This document shows, one piece after another, positions 41,755 through 52,590 of a DNA stretch of 64,000 nt. This stretch comes from Chaenocephalus aceratus. Taxonomy: Eukaryota; Chordata; Actinopteri; Perciformes; Channichthyidae. The notes below the pieces were generated by a model that worked only from the letters and a program-made list of their open reading frames with translations, was not told the DNA's origin and did not search any database. Made by a program: the position numbers and the translations under genes. Position 1 is the stretch's first letter; every line of letters begins with the position of its first letter. The DNA lies in NCBI GenBank assembly GCA_023974075.1, contig CM043790.1, positions 16,107,804 through 16,171,803 on the forward strand, given 5' to 3'.

Positions 41755-42703
41755 GGATGATTTAAGATTCTTGTCTTCCAATGACAATCCAGTGAAGGTC
41801 AGAAGGCCATTTCAGAAAGTTATGACCCAGACAAGAAGCAATGAAAGCTTGAAATGTCCTGATAATAAAATGTACAGAAAATCAGCAACACATCTGCTCT
41901 CAGTAGTTTCGGTTTAAAAGTCGTTTTCTAAGGCACAACATATAGGCCAAACCAGTGTGGATTTCAAATGCCACTTTTTATATTTCGGGCGCTTTTCAGA
42001 CCAGGGACCGACACTGGAGAGATGACATGCTCAGACAGATACTGGAGCTCACTGGCCATACTATCAGATTAAACAAATACAAAATACATGGGAGATTAAT
42101 GCTCTTGAAATGAATAGCAGCCTTGAATAAACAAAACTGAGATTCAACAGTCAAGCTAGCAGCTTTGTGAAGCCGTATTTAGACACAGTGATGAATCAAA
42201 AAAGTATTTAAATGGGATGGTATCACCGCAAAACCTCTTAGTTTCTCACTTGCAATGTCAGGGTAAAGTTAGTGATCGTCTTTAAATGATCCACAAAGAA
42301 ATATCTAATTTAGCAGGATCATGAACTACGCCGGGTTGTCTGATTCAAAAGCTCCTAAAATGTAATTTCTCTCAGAAATGATTTGTATTCAAAAGCCTTG
42401 AAGCAAACAAATATCAATGCCTCATTTTCTCAAAGAATCCCAAACAAACCCCTCTCCATCAGGCACACGGTTCGGCCTTGTGCTTGTGCGTGCTTGTTTG
42501 TGTGACCCTGTATTGGGAAAGTATGATGTGTGTTTTCTGTACAAGTTTACGCTCTGTGATTTCTGAACAGTCTTTGGGGCTTTGGTGTTCTCAGCCTAAG
42601 ATCCCCCAGCTGATCCTAATGCAGGGGAGCGGTGTATGGAGGGAAGAGAGCGTGAAGGAGCAAAACAGGGTGGTGCAGGCAGGGTGGAGGAGAGCATGAA
42701 TCC
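41755..42703. other. Noncoding DNA, nothing recognised
   Basis: AT-rich single-copy-looking DNA between a MITE and an L2 fragment. Confidence 0.5.
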
Positions 42704-42843
42704 ATTTTCTTGTACGATGTGAGGGTCTAAGGACAGAGGGTGTCGTATTGTCATACTGATATTCTGTACAAACTGTGAAGACCACTGAGACAAATGTAAC
42801 ATTTATGATATTGGGCTATATAAATAAACATTGATTGATTGAT
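42704..42843 (+). mobile_element. L2 3'-end fragment
   Basis: Nearly identical to the last 140 bases of the L2 at 14120-16027, from TTGTACGATGTGAGGGTC to AACATTGATTGATTGAT, with only three TGAT units in the tail. It is a severely 5'-truncated insertion of the same family. Confidence 0.9.
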
Positions 42844-43184
42844 AAAGGAAAACTGAAAGGAATCGAGAAATCTTGAATTGTCTCAATGCAACAGCAAAAG
42901 AGTAGATCACACACTAACAGTCACAAAAGGATATGAAAAGGCTAAAGGAGATCTGGGTTAGGATACATCTATGTCCCAGCATGCTGCAGTCATAGTTGAT
43001 GTTTGGCTGAGACACACATCATACAGGGGTCAGAGGTCACAGGGCTGCTCTGGCTTTCATCATCCTGTATATTGGCTCTTGGCTGTACAGTTTCTGTAAA
43101 ATGTCAACGTGGGATGGAGCCGGCTGGAGGAAAAATCAATGCTCTTTGGAAACACTGCTCGGCTCCAGGGCTTTGTTTTCAGCG

Positions 43185-43192
43185 CACGCACG

Positions 43193-43252
<60 letters not shown>
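43185..43252. repeat. (CA)n microsatellite with CGCA start
   Basis: CGCA units at the left, then about 28 CA units. Confidence 0.97.
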
Positions 43253-43257
<5 letters not shown>

Positions 43258-46200
43258 CATGACGCAGACCTGCTTTGACATTTTACCTGAAATAAATCGG
43301 TCTGAACTCGGCTTCTAGACGCTGTTGTGGGAGCCATCTTTAATTTGCTTTATCACTTTCCTGTATATGAAAGGCTCCAGGAGATTGGCGCAGCAGCCAT
43401 GAATCTTCTTTAATTGTGAAGAAAATATGGGTTGCTCTTTTGATTTGTGTGGAGTCGACATTAGAACAGAGCCTGTGTAATTACTAAAACATTTTAAAAC
43501 TCCACTAGCTGTTGTCTGCACAGGCCTATAAGCTGTATAACATTGATTAAGTTAACATTGATTCACTGTTCTCTAGAATTAGTATGTGTCTGCCCAAGCT
43601 TTACTGCAGACGCCATTCTTTACGACAGAGAATGCTTTATATGATATCCTGCTGTTCATAGCTTCTCCTGTGTGTTAATAGGAGTGAGTATAGGACCTCC
43701 TGTAGTTATCAGGGTCATGCAGTCAGACATAGTTACAGTTAGACGAAGTCAGAAGCCAAACATAATCTTTCGGACTTCACAGGGGTCAATTATTAACTCC
43801 TAGAATGTGAACTATTTATAAAAGACACGGCTTGAGACCGCCTTTTCATGTCCAATACAGCAACCTTGAGTATCCGTCGACATGGATACTGATTTATTTC
43901 TCTCTTAAACAACTTAGCTGTTAATAATACATTTGTATGGATGCACTTTGCTTAACCTACAATAAACTGTGAAGCAAATGTTCTACTCTCTTGAAGGAAG
44001 TAATGCACAGTTTGGTATTGGTATTTGGTTTTTGGTACTGCGGATTATTTTGAGTTAAACACATACAACTAAGCAGCAGTTTGATTGGTCAGCACTATTC
44101 AAATATTTCAATGTAATTCAAAGTGAAAATATTCTAATCTGAGTATAACCACAAAGGAGTGATGATTCCAGTGTAGAATGCTGGATATAGCTCCACACAT
44201 TACGTTTAGGCTAACGATTCATAGCAAAATATGTATTGATTTGGCCAGTATCAGACTGATACAGACACTGAGAATCTACGGTGGCCGACATATGCAAAAG
44301 CACTACAACGGCCAAAAACACATAAGCAGCAAACAAGCTGCAAATACACAAGTGATGCATAGGTAAAAACACAAAAAGCACAAAAATAAGTGAACCAAAA
44401 ACAGCTGCAAGTACAAAAAACGATAAGCAAAGTCAAAAACACACAAAATCCCAAAACACGCAAGTGAAGTGCTCCATTATAATCAGATTTGTAAATCAAT
44501 ACTCAAAATCAATAAATCACACACGCCATTTACTAAAATGCAACACAATCAATCTGTGATGTACACATGTGCCTTAATACAAATACAACCAAGCATGTAG
44601 CATTTTGATATCAAGATCACCGGTTTTGAGAGGCCAGGAGGCTTGTATTTCTTAACCACAAATATTAAACTTTGTTACTAAAACAGAATTGCTCACAACG
44701 AGGACACTAGCCTGCATGTAAACACACGTATTATTGCAGTATTTCATAGATACATATTGAAGCCAACTCTCTCCAGAAATAGTCAGCAGCTGCTGAAGCC
44801 CATCAGGCGGCATTTCAGTTTGTATTCCTCCGGAGTTCTGCTCCCCTGTTGTATTTCCTGTCTCTGAGACCCAGGGATGGAGGGATTGAGGATTTATCGA
44901 TGATCAGACTCACTGGACTGGACAGGAATAACACAAGAGTACAGGCCCTCTGACTCCTCCATCTATTGTCGAGATGACTTGACCGTCTGGGGTGTGGGGC
45001 CGTGGAATGAAATAATGACCCGGAGAATTGGCGATGGAGGATGGGGATGACAGAGGTGTGATGGGTGCAGGTGTTGACAGGATGGCCATTTTTCTATTCC
45101 GAAGGCATCTGATTCCCTCGTGTAATGTCAGCGCAATTAGGAAGAGGAAGCGTATCCCGGAGCAGCACTATCCCAACCTCCATGGATGAAAGAGATGAGA
45201 GTGACTTCTGCCTTCCTCAGCCAGCAATTCTACTTTTTTTCCACATCAAACCTTCGCCTTTTTTCCACCTCTCTAACCTGACATCCACTTTTGTTCTTAT
45301 TTTTACTCAAGCCTTTTATTTCCCCCTCACTTGCTCTGTCTGAATCCTCTGTATTCATTTCTTCCATCTGCTCGGGCTCTGACACCCATAAATATTCATC
45401 CATCCAGTATTTATCTTAGTAATGCAATTCTTATATGCATATCCACGTTCAAATACTCATCATTATGCTCATCTTTCATCTCCATTTACATCTACGGCAG
45501 TTGTTTCTTTTCAGCGTTTGTGGTTTGATTATATGATGTATTGCATCCTCATTCTAAATTCCGAAATTTTAGCTGGAGAAATCTTGTGAACATATTACCA
45601 GTGTGTGACAATCATATTCCCTTGTACCACGTTAGAGGAAAAAGTATAGCAGATTCCTGTTGACAATCCCCAAAACAGTGGACTGTGCAGTCGACTTACA
45701 GGTGTTAACATGTGCTAAACAATGATACTTTCTCTCTTCAGATGTCATTGTAACGCTGGTAAGTTCCATCCCAGGTGGATCAAAAACCACTTTATTTCTT
45801 TTGCCACTCTTCTGTTTCTCAACCCCTTCTCCTCATTGCCACTGTATCACTCTGGCTCCCTGTCTCTTTGACCGCTGCATTGGTTGTGACACCTTTGACA
45901 GAGTGTTATTTTTACGAGCCTCTTTTTCAGCTCCATTACAGCGAGGGTCTTTTGCTTTCTGTGCTTTTGCGGCACTCCTTGTCTTCCCTATTTTCTTTGT
46001 CTATTCGGTTAAAGAGAGATTAGTGATGATGACATCAGACCACACAGCTTTTCTAACTGCTTTTTCATAGATACAATTCACTGTGTTGTTTCACTTCATA
46101 TTTACACAGTGGTGATCATGATCATGTAATGTAACGATATTCTTTCTCCGGTCTTCCTGCTGAAGATGCTTTCATGACCAGTTCACTGCTCAACTGCGTG

Positions 46201-46881
46201 CTGAATATTGATTTGAATGCTGGTGGTAACAATGCAACATTATTGTAATGAAACAGTAAACAGCCTTTTAGCCTTGAAGAAGTCTTTTTTTGGCCTCCAT
46301 TGTTCCCAGACAGGTTTATATAGCTGAAAGATAAAATAGAGGCCAACCAGTGCATGGGTGAGCTGAGCGGAAGTCTATAATTACCCGAGAGATGCAGGGT
46401 AGAGGGGAGAGAGGTGGTCATTTAGAAGGGATGTTAATTGTAATTACCGTTCTGGTGGGATGTCGTCATGGCAACCTTAGCCACTGTTGGCCTCGGCCTG
46501 ACCATGGAGACCGTGTGTGTGTGGATTGTGTGAAAAAGTAGAAACCCCTGTGTCTGTAACACAACATCCCTCTTTAAGTCCTTCACCTCCTGCATGTTTA
46601 GTTTCTTCTCTATTCCTCACCTCTTTGAATCTTTACTCTTGGACCTGCTTTTTCTCTTTTACATGTGTAACTCCTTAACCTCCTCCTCCCATCCATTTCT
46701 TGATTTTATTTCCTTTCGTCACCTCATCCATGACCCTATGCTTTGCTTTCTGCTCCTCTGCTTCCTCCTCTCATGTCTTAATCGTTAATCATGCACAAGT
46801 AGTTCATGGACAGAGTGTACTTGGTTTCTGTTAGTGGCATATCAACTAAAAGCTCCTCTATTTTCTGCATTCAGCACGTAG

Positions 46882-46882
<1 letters not shown>
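43253..46882. other. Noncoding DNA with an A/C-rich degenerate repeat
   Basis: At 44280-44465 the strand is dominated by A and C, with recurring CAAAAACACA and CACAAAAAGC-like words, a degenerate tandem-like tract. The remainder is unique-looking. The block 44800-45010 has balanced, non-repetitive sequence. No exon could be supported. Confidence 0.5.

Positions 46883-46960
<78 letters not shown>
46883..46960. repeat. (TG)n microsatellite
   Basis: About 39 TG units. Confidence 0.98.
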
Positions 46961-46961
<1 letters not shown>

Positions 46962-47426
46962 CCTCCTGGGGAGGAAAGATTCTGGTTGAGAACTGTACCT
47001 GTGATTCATGCCTTTCAAAAATAGCTCATAAGGGAAAACAAGGCATGCTGGGAGCTCAGCACAACACCAGGACTGTGGTCCATTCAATAAGCCTTTAATC
47101 ACTATTTACTGATTTCGGTTTGCATTAGGGATATTGCATTTATTTTTTCAGCGTAGACATGTTTTTCTGAGGCTGATGTAGGTTGTCGGTGGTGTGTATT
47201 TATTCGTGTTTCGAATGCTGTGTTGTAAGTAGGATCGTGTTGTTTTTGTACACTTCACACTCTGTCCAGCAGATTAATGAGACCTCAGACTACACCTCGG
47301 CCTATGACATCAGATCCTGAGCTTTGCGTCAACACATGCAAAGAAACAAACTCACACAGTCTGTCCTCTATCTTTCTCTCCCATGCACATACGTTTTAAC
47401 ATGGGAACGTTTTGGTGTTATTATAA

Positions 47427-47431
47427 AAATA
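47427..47431. repeat. 5-bp target duplication of LTR element, left
   Basis: AAATA precedes the TGT terminus and is repeated at 49532-49536. Confidence 0.7.
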
Positions 47432-47667
47432 TGTCAGGATGCGTGGAAAAGGTAGGACCCAAATGCAGAATTTAACAAAAAGCGAGCTTTATTAAATCAT
47501 AAAAGCTGTGGCAAAAAGGCAGTATCCAAAAATATCCAAAAAACAAACGAGCAGCACAAGGAACACAGACCGTGGAAACATGGAGGGGAAACAAAAGGGC
47601 AACAGGTGAACATAATGAGACAATCAGACACACCAGGGAAACTAACGACAGGGAGGAGGACCATAAC
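47432..47667 (-). repeat. 3' LTR, partly deleted
   Basis: Matches the right LTR almost perfectly from its end up to GGAGGAGGACC, then skips about 54 bases to CATAAC and lacks the distal end. Near-identity of the rest suggests recent insertion. Confidence 0.8.
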
Positions 47668-48235
47668 TAGGGCCAAGAAAGGGTGGGTGGAGGGGGTCTG
47701 GAGGACGGGTCTCGGGCGGACGGCCCGGGGGCAAGGCAGAGACCAAGGAGAGGAACTCGGGCGGACGGCCCGGGGGCAAGGCAGAGACCAAGGAGGGGCG
47801 AAGGCCACAGCGGGCGAACTCAGGGGGCCGAGCATGAGGGCGAAGGCAGCGGCAGGAAGAGTCAGGGGGCCGGGCCCGAGGGCGAAGACCACGGCACTCA
47901 GGGGGCCGGGCTCGAGGGCGAAGACCAGACAGCTCCGGAGGCCGGGCAGAACCCAGTGTCGGCCGAACAGGACCCGGAACCAGTGGGACAGGCTTCAGCA
48001 GGATCCCCGGCGAGACAGGTGATGGCGGGACCTCCAACGGAACAGGACAAGGGGTTGGCAGGACCCCCGGCAGAAGAGTAGTCGGCGGGACCCCCAACGG
48101 GACAGGACATAGGGTTGGTAGGACCCCCGGCAGAAGAGTAGTCGGCGGGACCCCCAACGGGACAGGATATAGGGTTGGCAGGACCCCCGGCAGAAGAGTA
48201 GTCGGCAGGACCCCCAGCGGAACCTCCAATGGCAC
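47642..48235 (-). pseudogene. Pro-rich C-terminal part of the LTR-element ORF, shifted frame
   Basis: A 197-codon frame reading MPLEVPLGVLPTTLLPG, then repeated 20-residue units of the type VPPTTLLPGVLPT, then LRPRARPPE-type repeats. It is the natural continuation of the pattern of the 394-codon frame upstream, but in another frame. A one-base indel near 48235 is therefore likely. The residues are almost only Pro, Leu, Val, Arg and Thr. No catalytic motif was seen. Confidence 0.5.
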
Positions 48236-49179
48236 TTGAGTAGGGGCTTGAGTGGAGACTCGAGAGAGGGCTTGAGAGGGAACTCGAGAGGAAACTGGAG
48301 AGTTGACTTGAGAGGTGACTTGAGAGAGAACTCGAGAGATAACTCGAGAGGGGACTCGAGAGGGAACTTGAGAGAGGGCTTGAGAGGGAACTCGAGAGGT
48401 GACCTGAGAGGTAACTCGAGAGAGGACTCGAGAGGGGACCTGAGAGGGAACTTGAGAGGGAACTCGAGAGGGAACTCGAGAGGAGACCTGAGGGGAAACT
48501 TGAGAGGGGACTCGGGTAGGAACTTGAGAGGTGACTTGAGAGGGGACTCGAGAAGAGACTCGAGAGGGAACCCGAGAGGGAACTCGAGAGGAGACTTGAG
48601 AGGGGACTCGACAGGAGACCTGAGGGGAAACTTGAGAGGGGACTCGGGTAGGAACTTGAGAGGTGACTTGAGAGGGGACTCGAGAAGAGACTCGAGAGGG
48701 GACCCGAGAGGGAACTTGAGAGGAGACTTGAGAGGTGACTTGAGAGGGGACTCGAGAGGTGACTTGATAGGTGACTTGAGAGGGATCTCGAGAGGGAACT
48801 TGAGCGGAGACTCGAGAGGTGACTGGAGAAGGACTTGAGAGGGAGTCGAGAGGGAACTCGAGAGGTGACTTGAGAGGGGACTCGAGAAGGTACTTGAGAG
48901 GTGACTGGAGAGGGGACTGGAGAGGGGACTGGAGAGGGGACTGGAGAGGGAACTCAAGAGGAGACTGGAGAGGGGACTTGAGAGGGGACTAGAGAGGGAA
49001 CTCGAGAGGGGACTTGAGCTTCTCAACCATGGCACGTTGTCCACCTCCATTTGTGCCTTTTTGAGGACAGCCTCTTTGTCCCTTTTAGCCGAGGTTCTAA
49101 TCCATTCAGCATAATGACACTGAAGAGTGTACTCTAGGGAGAACAAGTCCAAATCAAAATCAAAATCTGCTGGGTCCAT
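47995..49179 (-). CDS. Repeat-rich ORF of the LTR element (gag-like?)
   Basis: A 394-codon frame that starts 17 bases inside the 5' LTR, in the position of a retroelement first ORF. The N-terminal 55 residues are non-repetitive: MDPADFDFDLDLFSLEY, then HYAEWIRTSAKRDKEAV and a short charged helix-like stretch. From about residue 56 to 310 the protein is a run of four-residue units (SPLK, SPLE, FPLR, SPLS) encoded by a 12-bp minisatellite. The last 80 residues read in the wrong frame relative to the next array, so the protein is probably cut short by a frameshift. A gag-like role is inferred from position only. No zinc knuckle or capsid motif was seen. Confidence 0.5.
   Translation of the reverse strand: MDPADFDFDLDLFSLEYTLQCHYAEWIRTSAKRDKEAVLKKAQMEVDNVPWLRSSSPLSSSLSSPLSSPLSSLLLSSLSSPLSSPLSSPLSSHLSSTFSSPLSSHLSSSLSTPSQVLLQSPLESPLKFPLEIPLKSPIKSPLESPLKSPLKSPLKFPLGSPLESLLESPLKSPLKFLPESPLKFPLRSPVESPLKSPLEFPLGFPLESLLESPLKSPLKFLPESPLKFPLRSPLEFPLEFPLKFPLRSPLESSLELPLRSPLEFPLKPSLKFPLESPLELSLEFSLKSPLKSTLQFPLEFPLKPSLESPLKPLLKCHWRFRWGSCRLLFCRGSCQPYILSRWGSRRLLFCRGSYQPYVLSRWGSRRLLFCRGSCQPLVLFRWRSRHHLSRRGSC
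48036..48235. repeat. 60-bp tandem repeat, about three units
   Basis: Units in exact 60-base register, each containing CCCCCGGCAGAAGAGTAGTC and then ACAGGACA or a variant. Few differences between units. Confidence 0.92.
48240..49017. repeat. 12-bp minisatellite, about 65 units
   Basis: Degenerate 12-base unit of the form GACTCGAGAGGG / GAACTTGAGAGG, in frame with the ORF on the minus strand as a four-residue repeat. Higher-order repetition is visible: the block around 48470-48560 recurs near 48608-48700. Confidence 0.93.
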
Positions 49180-49195
49180 TGTTGGTCGTCCATTC

Positions 49196-49531
49196 TGTCA
49201 GGATGTGTGGAAAAGGTAGGACCCAAATGCAGAATTTAACAAAAAGCGAGCTTTATTAAATCATAAAAGCTGTGGCAAAAAGGCAGTATCCAAAAATATC
49301 CAAAAAACAAACGAGCAGCACAAGGAACACAGACCGTGGAAACATGGAGGGGAAACAAAAGGGCAACAGGTGAACACAATGAGACAATCAGACACACCAG
49401 GGAAACTAACGACAGGGAGGAGGACCAGACAAAACACAAGGAGGAAGACAAAACACCAAATGAACAGACTTACAAAACCCATAACCAGACAGACAACACT
49501 AAAACCGTGACATAAACCTAGGAGTGTGACA
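49196..49531 (-). repeat. 5' LTR of the compact LTR element
   Basis: TGTCACACTCC at its start (minus strand) and CACATCCTGACA at its end, with AATAAA about 65 bases before the end. Confidence 0.8.
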
Positions 49532-49536
49532 AAATA

Positions 49537-51119
49537 ATTTTGAATGGACCTTTCTCACCCTGCCAAACAAACATATTACACTCACAAATGTTATCTCATC
49601 GCCCTGCACAGTTCCTGTTTACTGCTTCATACCTGCTTACTGTGTGCAGCTCTTGGGTATAGACATGATAGTCTGGTCATTGAGGTTTCCAGTGACATAC
49701 ATATTATCCACCCCAGTGCTGCTGCGTTACTGTAGCTAAATATGATGTGCACATTTGAGTTATCAAAAAATAAGAAAAAGTCAGAGTCTACAGCAATATG
49801 TGTGTTTCCTTATATCTTGTCTTAGATATGTGTCCTGTTGATGATGCAAATGGTGCTGCTGTGATGCAAGAAAAACGTCAGACTTGATCTGACAATAAAG
49901 AATTATTGTATCGTTTCTTATCATATTTCAGACAGCTATCAGGCAAATAAGGCACATTTAACTTAATTATTTAAATTGCTTTGAGGCTACCGGTGTGACT
50001 CCCAGTCAATTGAATTCAATTACGAGATAGTTTAAATATTATATCACACAATTAACTGAAATATTATATCGTGAAATATAAAATTAAAAGAGAACATAAA
50101 CCGGGCAGTTTAGGAGCAGTTTAACAATCAACACCAATACACTCCGCTAACAACTTGCTTGTTACAGCTGAAGAGAATCATTTTTAGGCACACATTATTT
50201 TAGAGGGATCAGCGGAAATAACAGGTGAAGACTAGCGTCTCGCTTTTTCAAGCTGGAGGGAAGAGAGTCCTTGTGTGGCAGCAGTGTTAATCTTAAATAA
50301 ATGTCATTAATATTCCTCAGAGGAGAGATTTTCAAGGATCAGTTTAAAGTGCTGGGGAAACCAAGTTATAGGATATGAATTGGATGGGGGGGAAAGCAGA
50401 GGCAGGGCAATGCGAGGTCTGACCTTAATATATTGAATTTTGTTCCTGGAAAGGCAACACTGAGATTGGATGCAAACAACAAAAACAACAGGGCAAGCAG
50501 ACAAAGAACAAAAAAGGCTGTGTAGAGATCAGGAAAAAAACACGATATCAATACATCTCTGGGCACAGGGCCGTCCCTCCCTACCTTGCGGAGGGGTCCT
50601 CATCTTGCGCAGGGTGCCTCGACTGAGCCAAAAATGCGGCACACCTATGCGCTTATGACCACAAGCACCTTTTTTCTCTAACATTATTTCACATTTTTCT
50701 CAAGCTGGCTTGCATACTCGTTGTTGTAATATTGCAAGGACTAGTTAGTAGTTACTGCCACAATTGTTGTCTTGCAGCTGTTTTTTTTGTATAAAGAGCC
50801 ATATGAGTAGTGGAAGAGTTGGAAATGGTGTGGTCCCTCAGAGTTGTGTTGGGAGAAATCACTGGCTGTTTACATGCCGTTTTACAGATTGTTCATTTTC
50901 GTTATTAAACACTAACTTTGGCATATAACTTTGCCATTTGTTATTCCATAGCTGCTATTGTTTTGACAGCAGGCTTATTCAAAGGGTGGTTTGCACATTT
51001 TTATGGAAGACTTTTAGTGATGGTGTATGTTGTTACACATATTCAGTATCATTGGAAATCTTTGTTTTTTACAGTATTTTTATAACAGAAGTTTGTAATA
51101 AAAATCTGAAGTTTGTATA
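49537..51119. other. Noncoding DNA, nothing supported
   Basis: AT-rich. A short GC-rich piece near 50566-50630 (CAGGGCCGTCCCTCCC) looks like one end of a hAT-type element, but no partner end was found. Confidence 0.5.
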
Positions 51120-51585
51120 TGTTTGATACATTTTCTGAAACAAAAATATTAACTTTGCACAACTTTCACTTAATGGAATTGTTAGTATGTAGTACTCAAA
51201 ATAAGAAGTTTCTATACATATGAAAGGTACATTTTCTAGACCAAAAATAATAACTTGGCACAACTTTCACTTAATGGAATTTTTTGTATGTGGAACTCAA
51301 AGTTAGAAGTTTTTAAACGTATGAAAGATACATTTTCCAAACCAAAGATAATAAGTTAGCACAACCTTTACTTATTTAAAATGTTAAGTATGCAGAACTC
51401 AAAACTTGAAGTTGTACAAAATTTGAATGAGTTGTCTCGACAAAATATAATTAGTTGACTCAATTGAAAAGAGAAACTTAGAAATATTAGTTGGCCTCAA
51501 AACTTAAAAATCTTGTGCAGCCTGTTGCCTTGAAATTTTGAGTTGTCCTAACTTTTTTTTGTTTTACAGTGTACCTGCGCATCTC
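51120..51585. repeat. Tandem 101-bp repeats next to a CACTGTAAAA end
   Basis: Three degenerate units of about 101 bp, each with GATACATTTTC or a variant, a CACAACTTTCACTTAATGG-like core and ACTCAAAA. They are followed by a further 150 bases ending TTTTACAGTG. The reverse complement CACTGTAAAAC is a common terminus of nonautonomous DNA transposons in fish. No matching left end was found. Confidence 0.6.
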
Positions 51586-51589
51586 TCTC

Positions 51590-52588
51590 CTCCACACCGT
51601 GACTTCACGTGACCGAGGTGATCGATGCCCCAAGCCGGAACATCTTATCAAGATACTCCAGCCTTTCACGGTCACGAGGCAGCAGGGGCAGGGGTCTTCT
51701 CCCCTCCGCCCAACCTGCTGCCTGTGGGAGCATGGGCCGCCAGGCTCTCATCGAGAGGACACACGCTGTGTCCGCGCGGCCCTGCACCCTGAGCAAACCT
51801 GCCATGCCAGCCACCGGAGCCCTCGTCTTCAGAGGGTGCCGCCACGTCGCCTCCACACACTGCCAGATATCTGGCAACGAGGGCAAAACAAAGGCCAGCT
51901 GGGCTGGCTGAACCGGACCATAAAACCCCTGAAGGAGGCGGCTCACCCGTTTGGGTGGTAGCGGAGGGGGGAGCAGTAGACCCACACGCTCCCCGCCATG
52001 GCCATTACCAGCGGGAAATCCTGACGGGCAGATCTGCGTGGTGGACCCTCGTGGACGCCGGACTCAGAAGCGCCCGACAATGAGAAGTCCTCGTCTTCTT
52101 CCTCCTCGACAAGCGGGGGCCCGGCCCGTCGGAATGGCGAACACAAACAGCACCTCCTCGGCCACCTCCTGGTCCTCCATTTCAACCACCTCGAGCTCCT
52201 CCTGGTCCTGCGCCTCGTCCGGTGAGACATGATGTGTCTGAGCCGCGGGAGCGCACGACAGGCACTGCAGGACAGAGAATGTTTGCTGCCCTCCACCGCG
52301 TGGTCAGGCCCCAAACACATGAAGTACAAGCGGTGGGGATCAGTGCCCGCAATTAAGCCCGGGCATGTAGGGCAAGGCCGATGTTCAAGGAGTGGTTAGT
52401 TGCTGCTCGCTGAAGAGAAAAAGGATGACGGTCGGGAGGTGTAGCCGACTTATATGTGGGCCTGCGTGCATTCAGGTAGGCTCGCCCCGATTGGCCGGCT
52501 ACGTTTATGCAACTCAGTAGGTGAATGCACGCATAGCATGATAGAGAGTAGTACCCATAGAGTCCAGTAGAGGGCGGAGCCTGTGTGA
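51590..52588 (-). mobile_element. DIRS-like retrotransposon fragment (5' region and partial gag)
   Basis: On the minus strand, a GC-rich leader with TATAAG near 52455 runs into a coding region with MCLGPDHAVEG and SCSACRALP (a C-x2-C/H type cluster). In a second frame come LPPPLPPKRVSRLLQGFYGP and PRDRERLEYLDKMFRLG. These resemble gag regions of DIRS-type (tyrosine-recombinase) elements of fish. The two frames are interrupted, and neither reverse transcriptase nor recombinase is present. A Tc1 element sits immediately upstream of its 5' side. Confidence 0.5.
51605..52329 (-). pseudogene. DIRS-like gag fragment, frameshifted
   Basis: Two overlapping minus-strand frames (51943-52329 and 51605-51985) give one gag-like protein if a frameshift near 51980 is allowed. 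The N-terminal part has paired cysteines, an arginine-rich patch and an acidic run EEEEDED. The C-terminal part is proline-rich and ends DKMFRLGASITSVT. It is not intact. Confidence 0.45.
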
Positions 52589-52590
52589 TA
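52589..52590. repeat. TA target duplication of the Tc1 element, left
   Basis: TA immediately precedes CAGTGGGGCA and is repeated at 54134-54135. Confidence 0.9.

Larger units (their letters stand above)
47432..49531 (-). mobile_element. Compact LTR retrotransposon with repeat-filled ORF
   Basis: A 336-bp LTR at the right (49196-49531, the 5' LTR on the minus strand) is repeated at the left (47432-47667, the 3' LTR). The left copy lacks an internal block and its outer U3 edge. The outer ends are TGT...ACA and AAATA flanks both sides. Each LTR contains AATAAA on the minus strand followed by AGCTCGCTTTTTG. There is no protease, reverse transcriptase or integrase. Only a gag-like or unknown ORF rich in tandem repeats is present, so it depends on another element for mobility. 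A Gypsy-type origin is possible but not shown. Confidence 0.75.

Noticed and set aside
48236..48838. Plus-strand 200-codon frame of RGDSRGNLRG-type repeats
   Set aside because: It is the complementary reading of the 12-bp minisatellite. The minus-strand frame has the non-repetitive start and sits correctly after the LTR.
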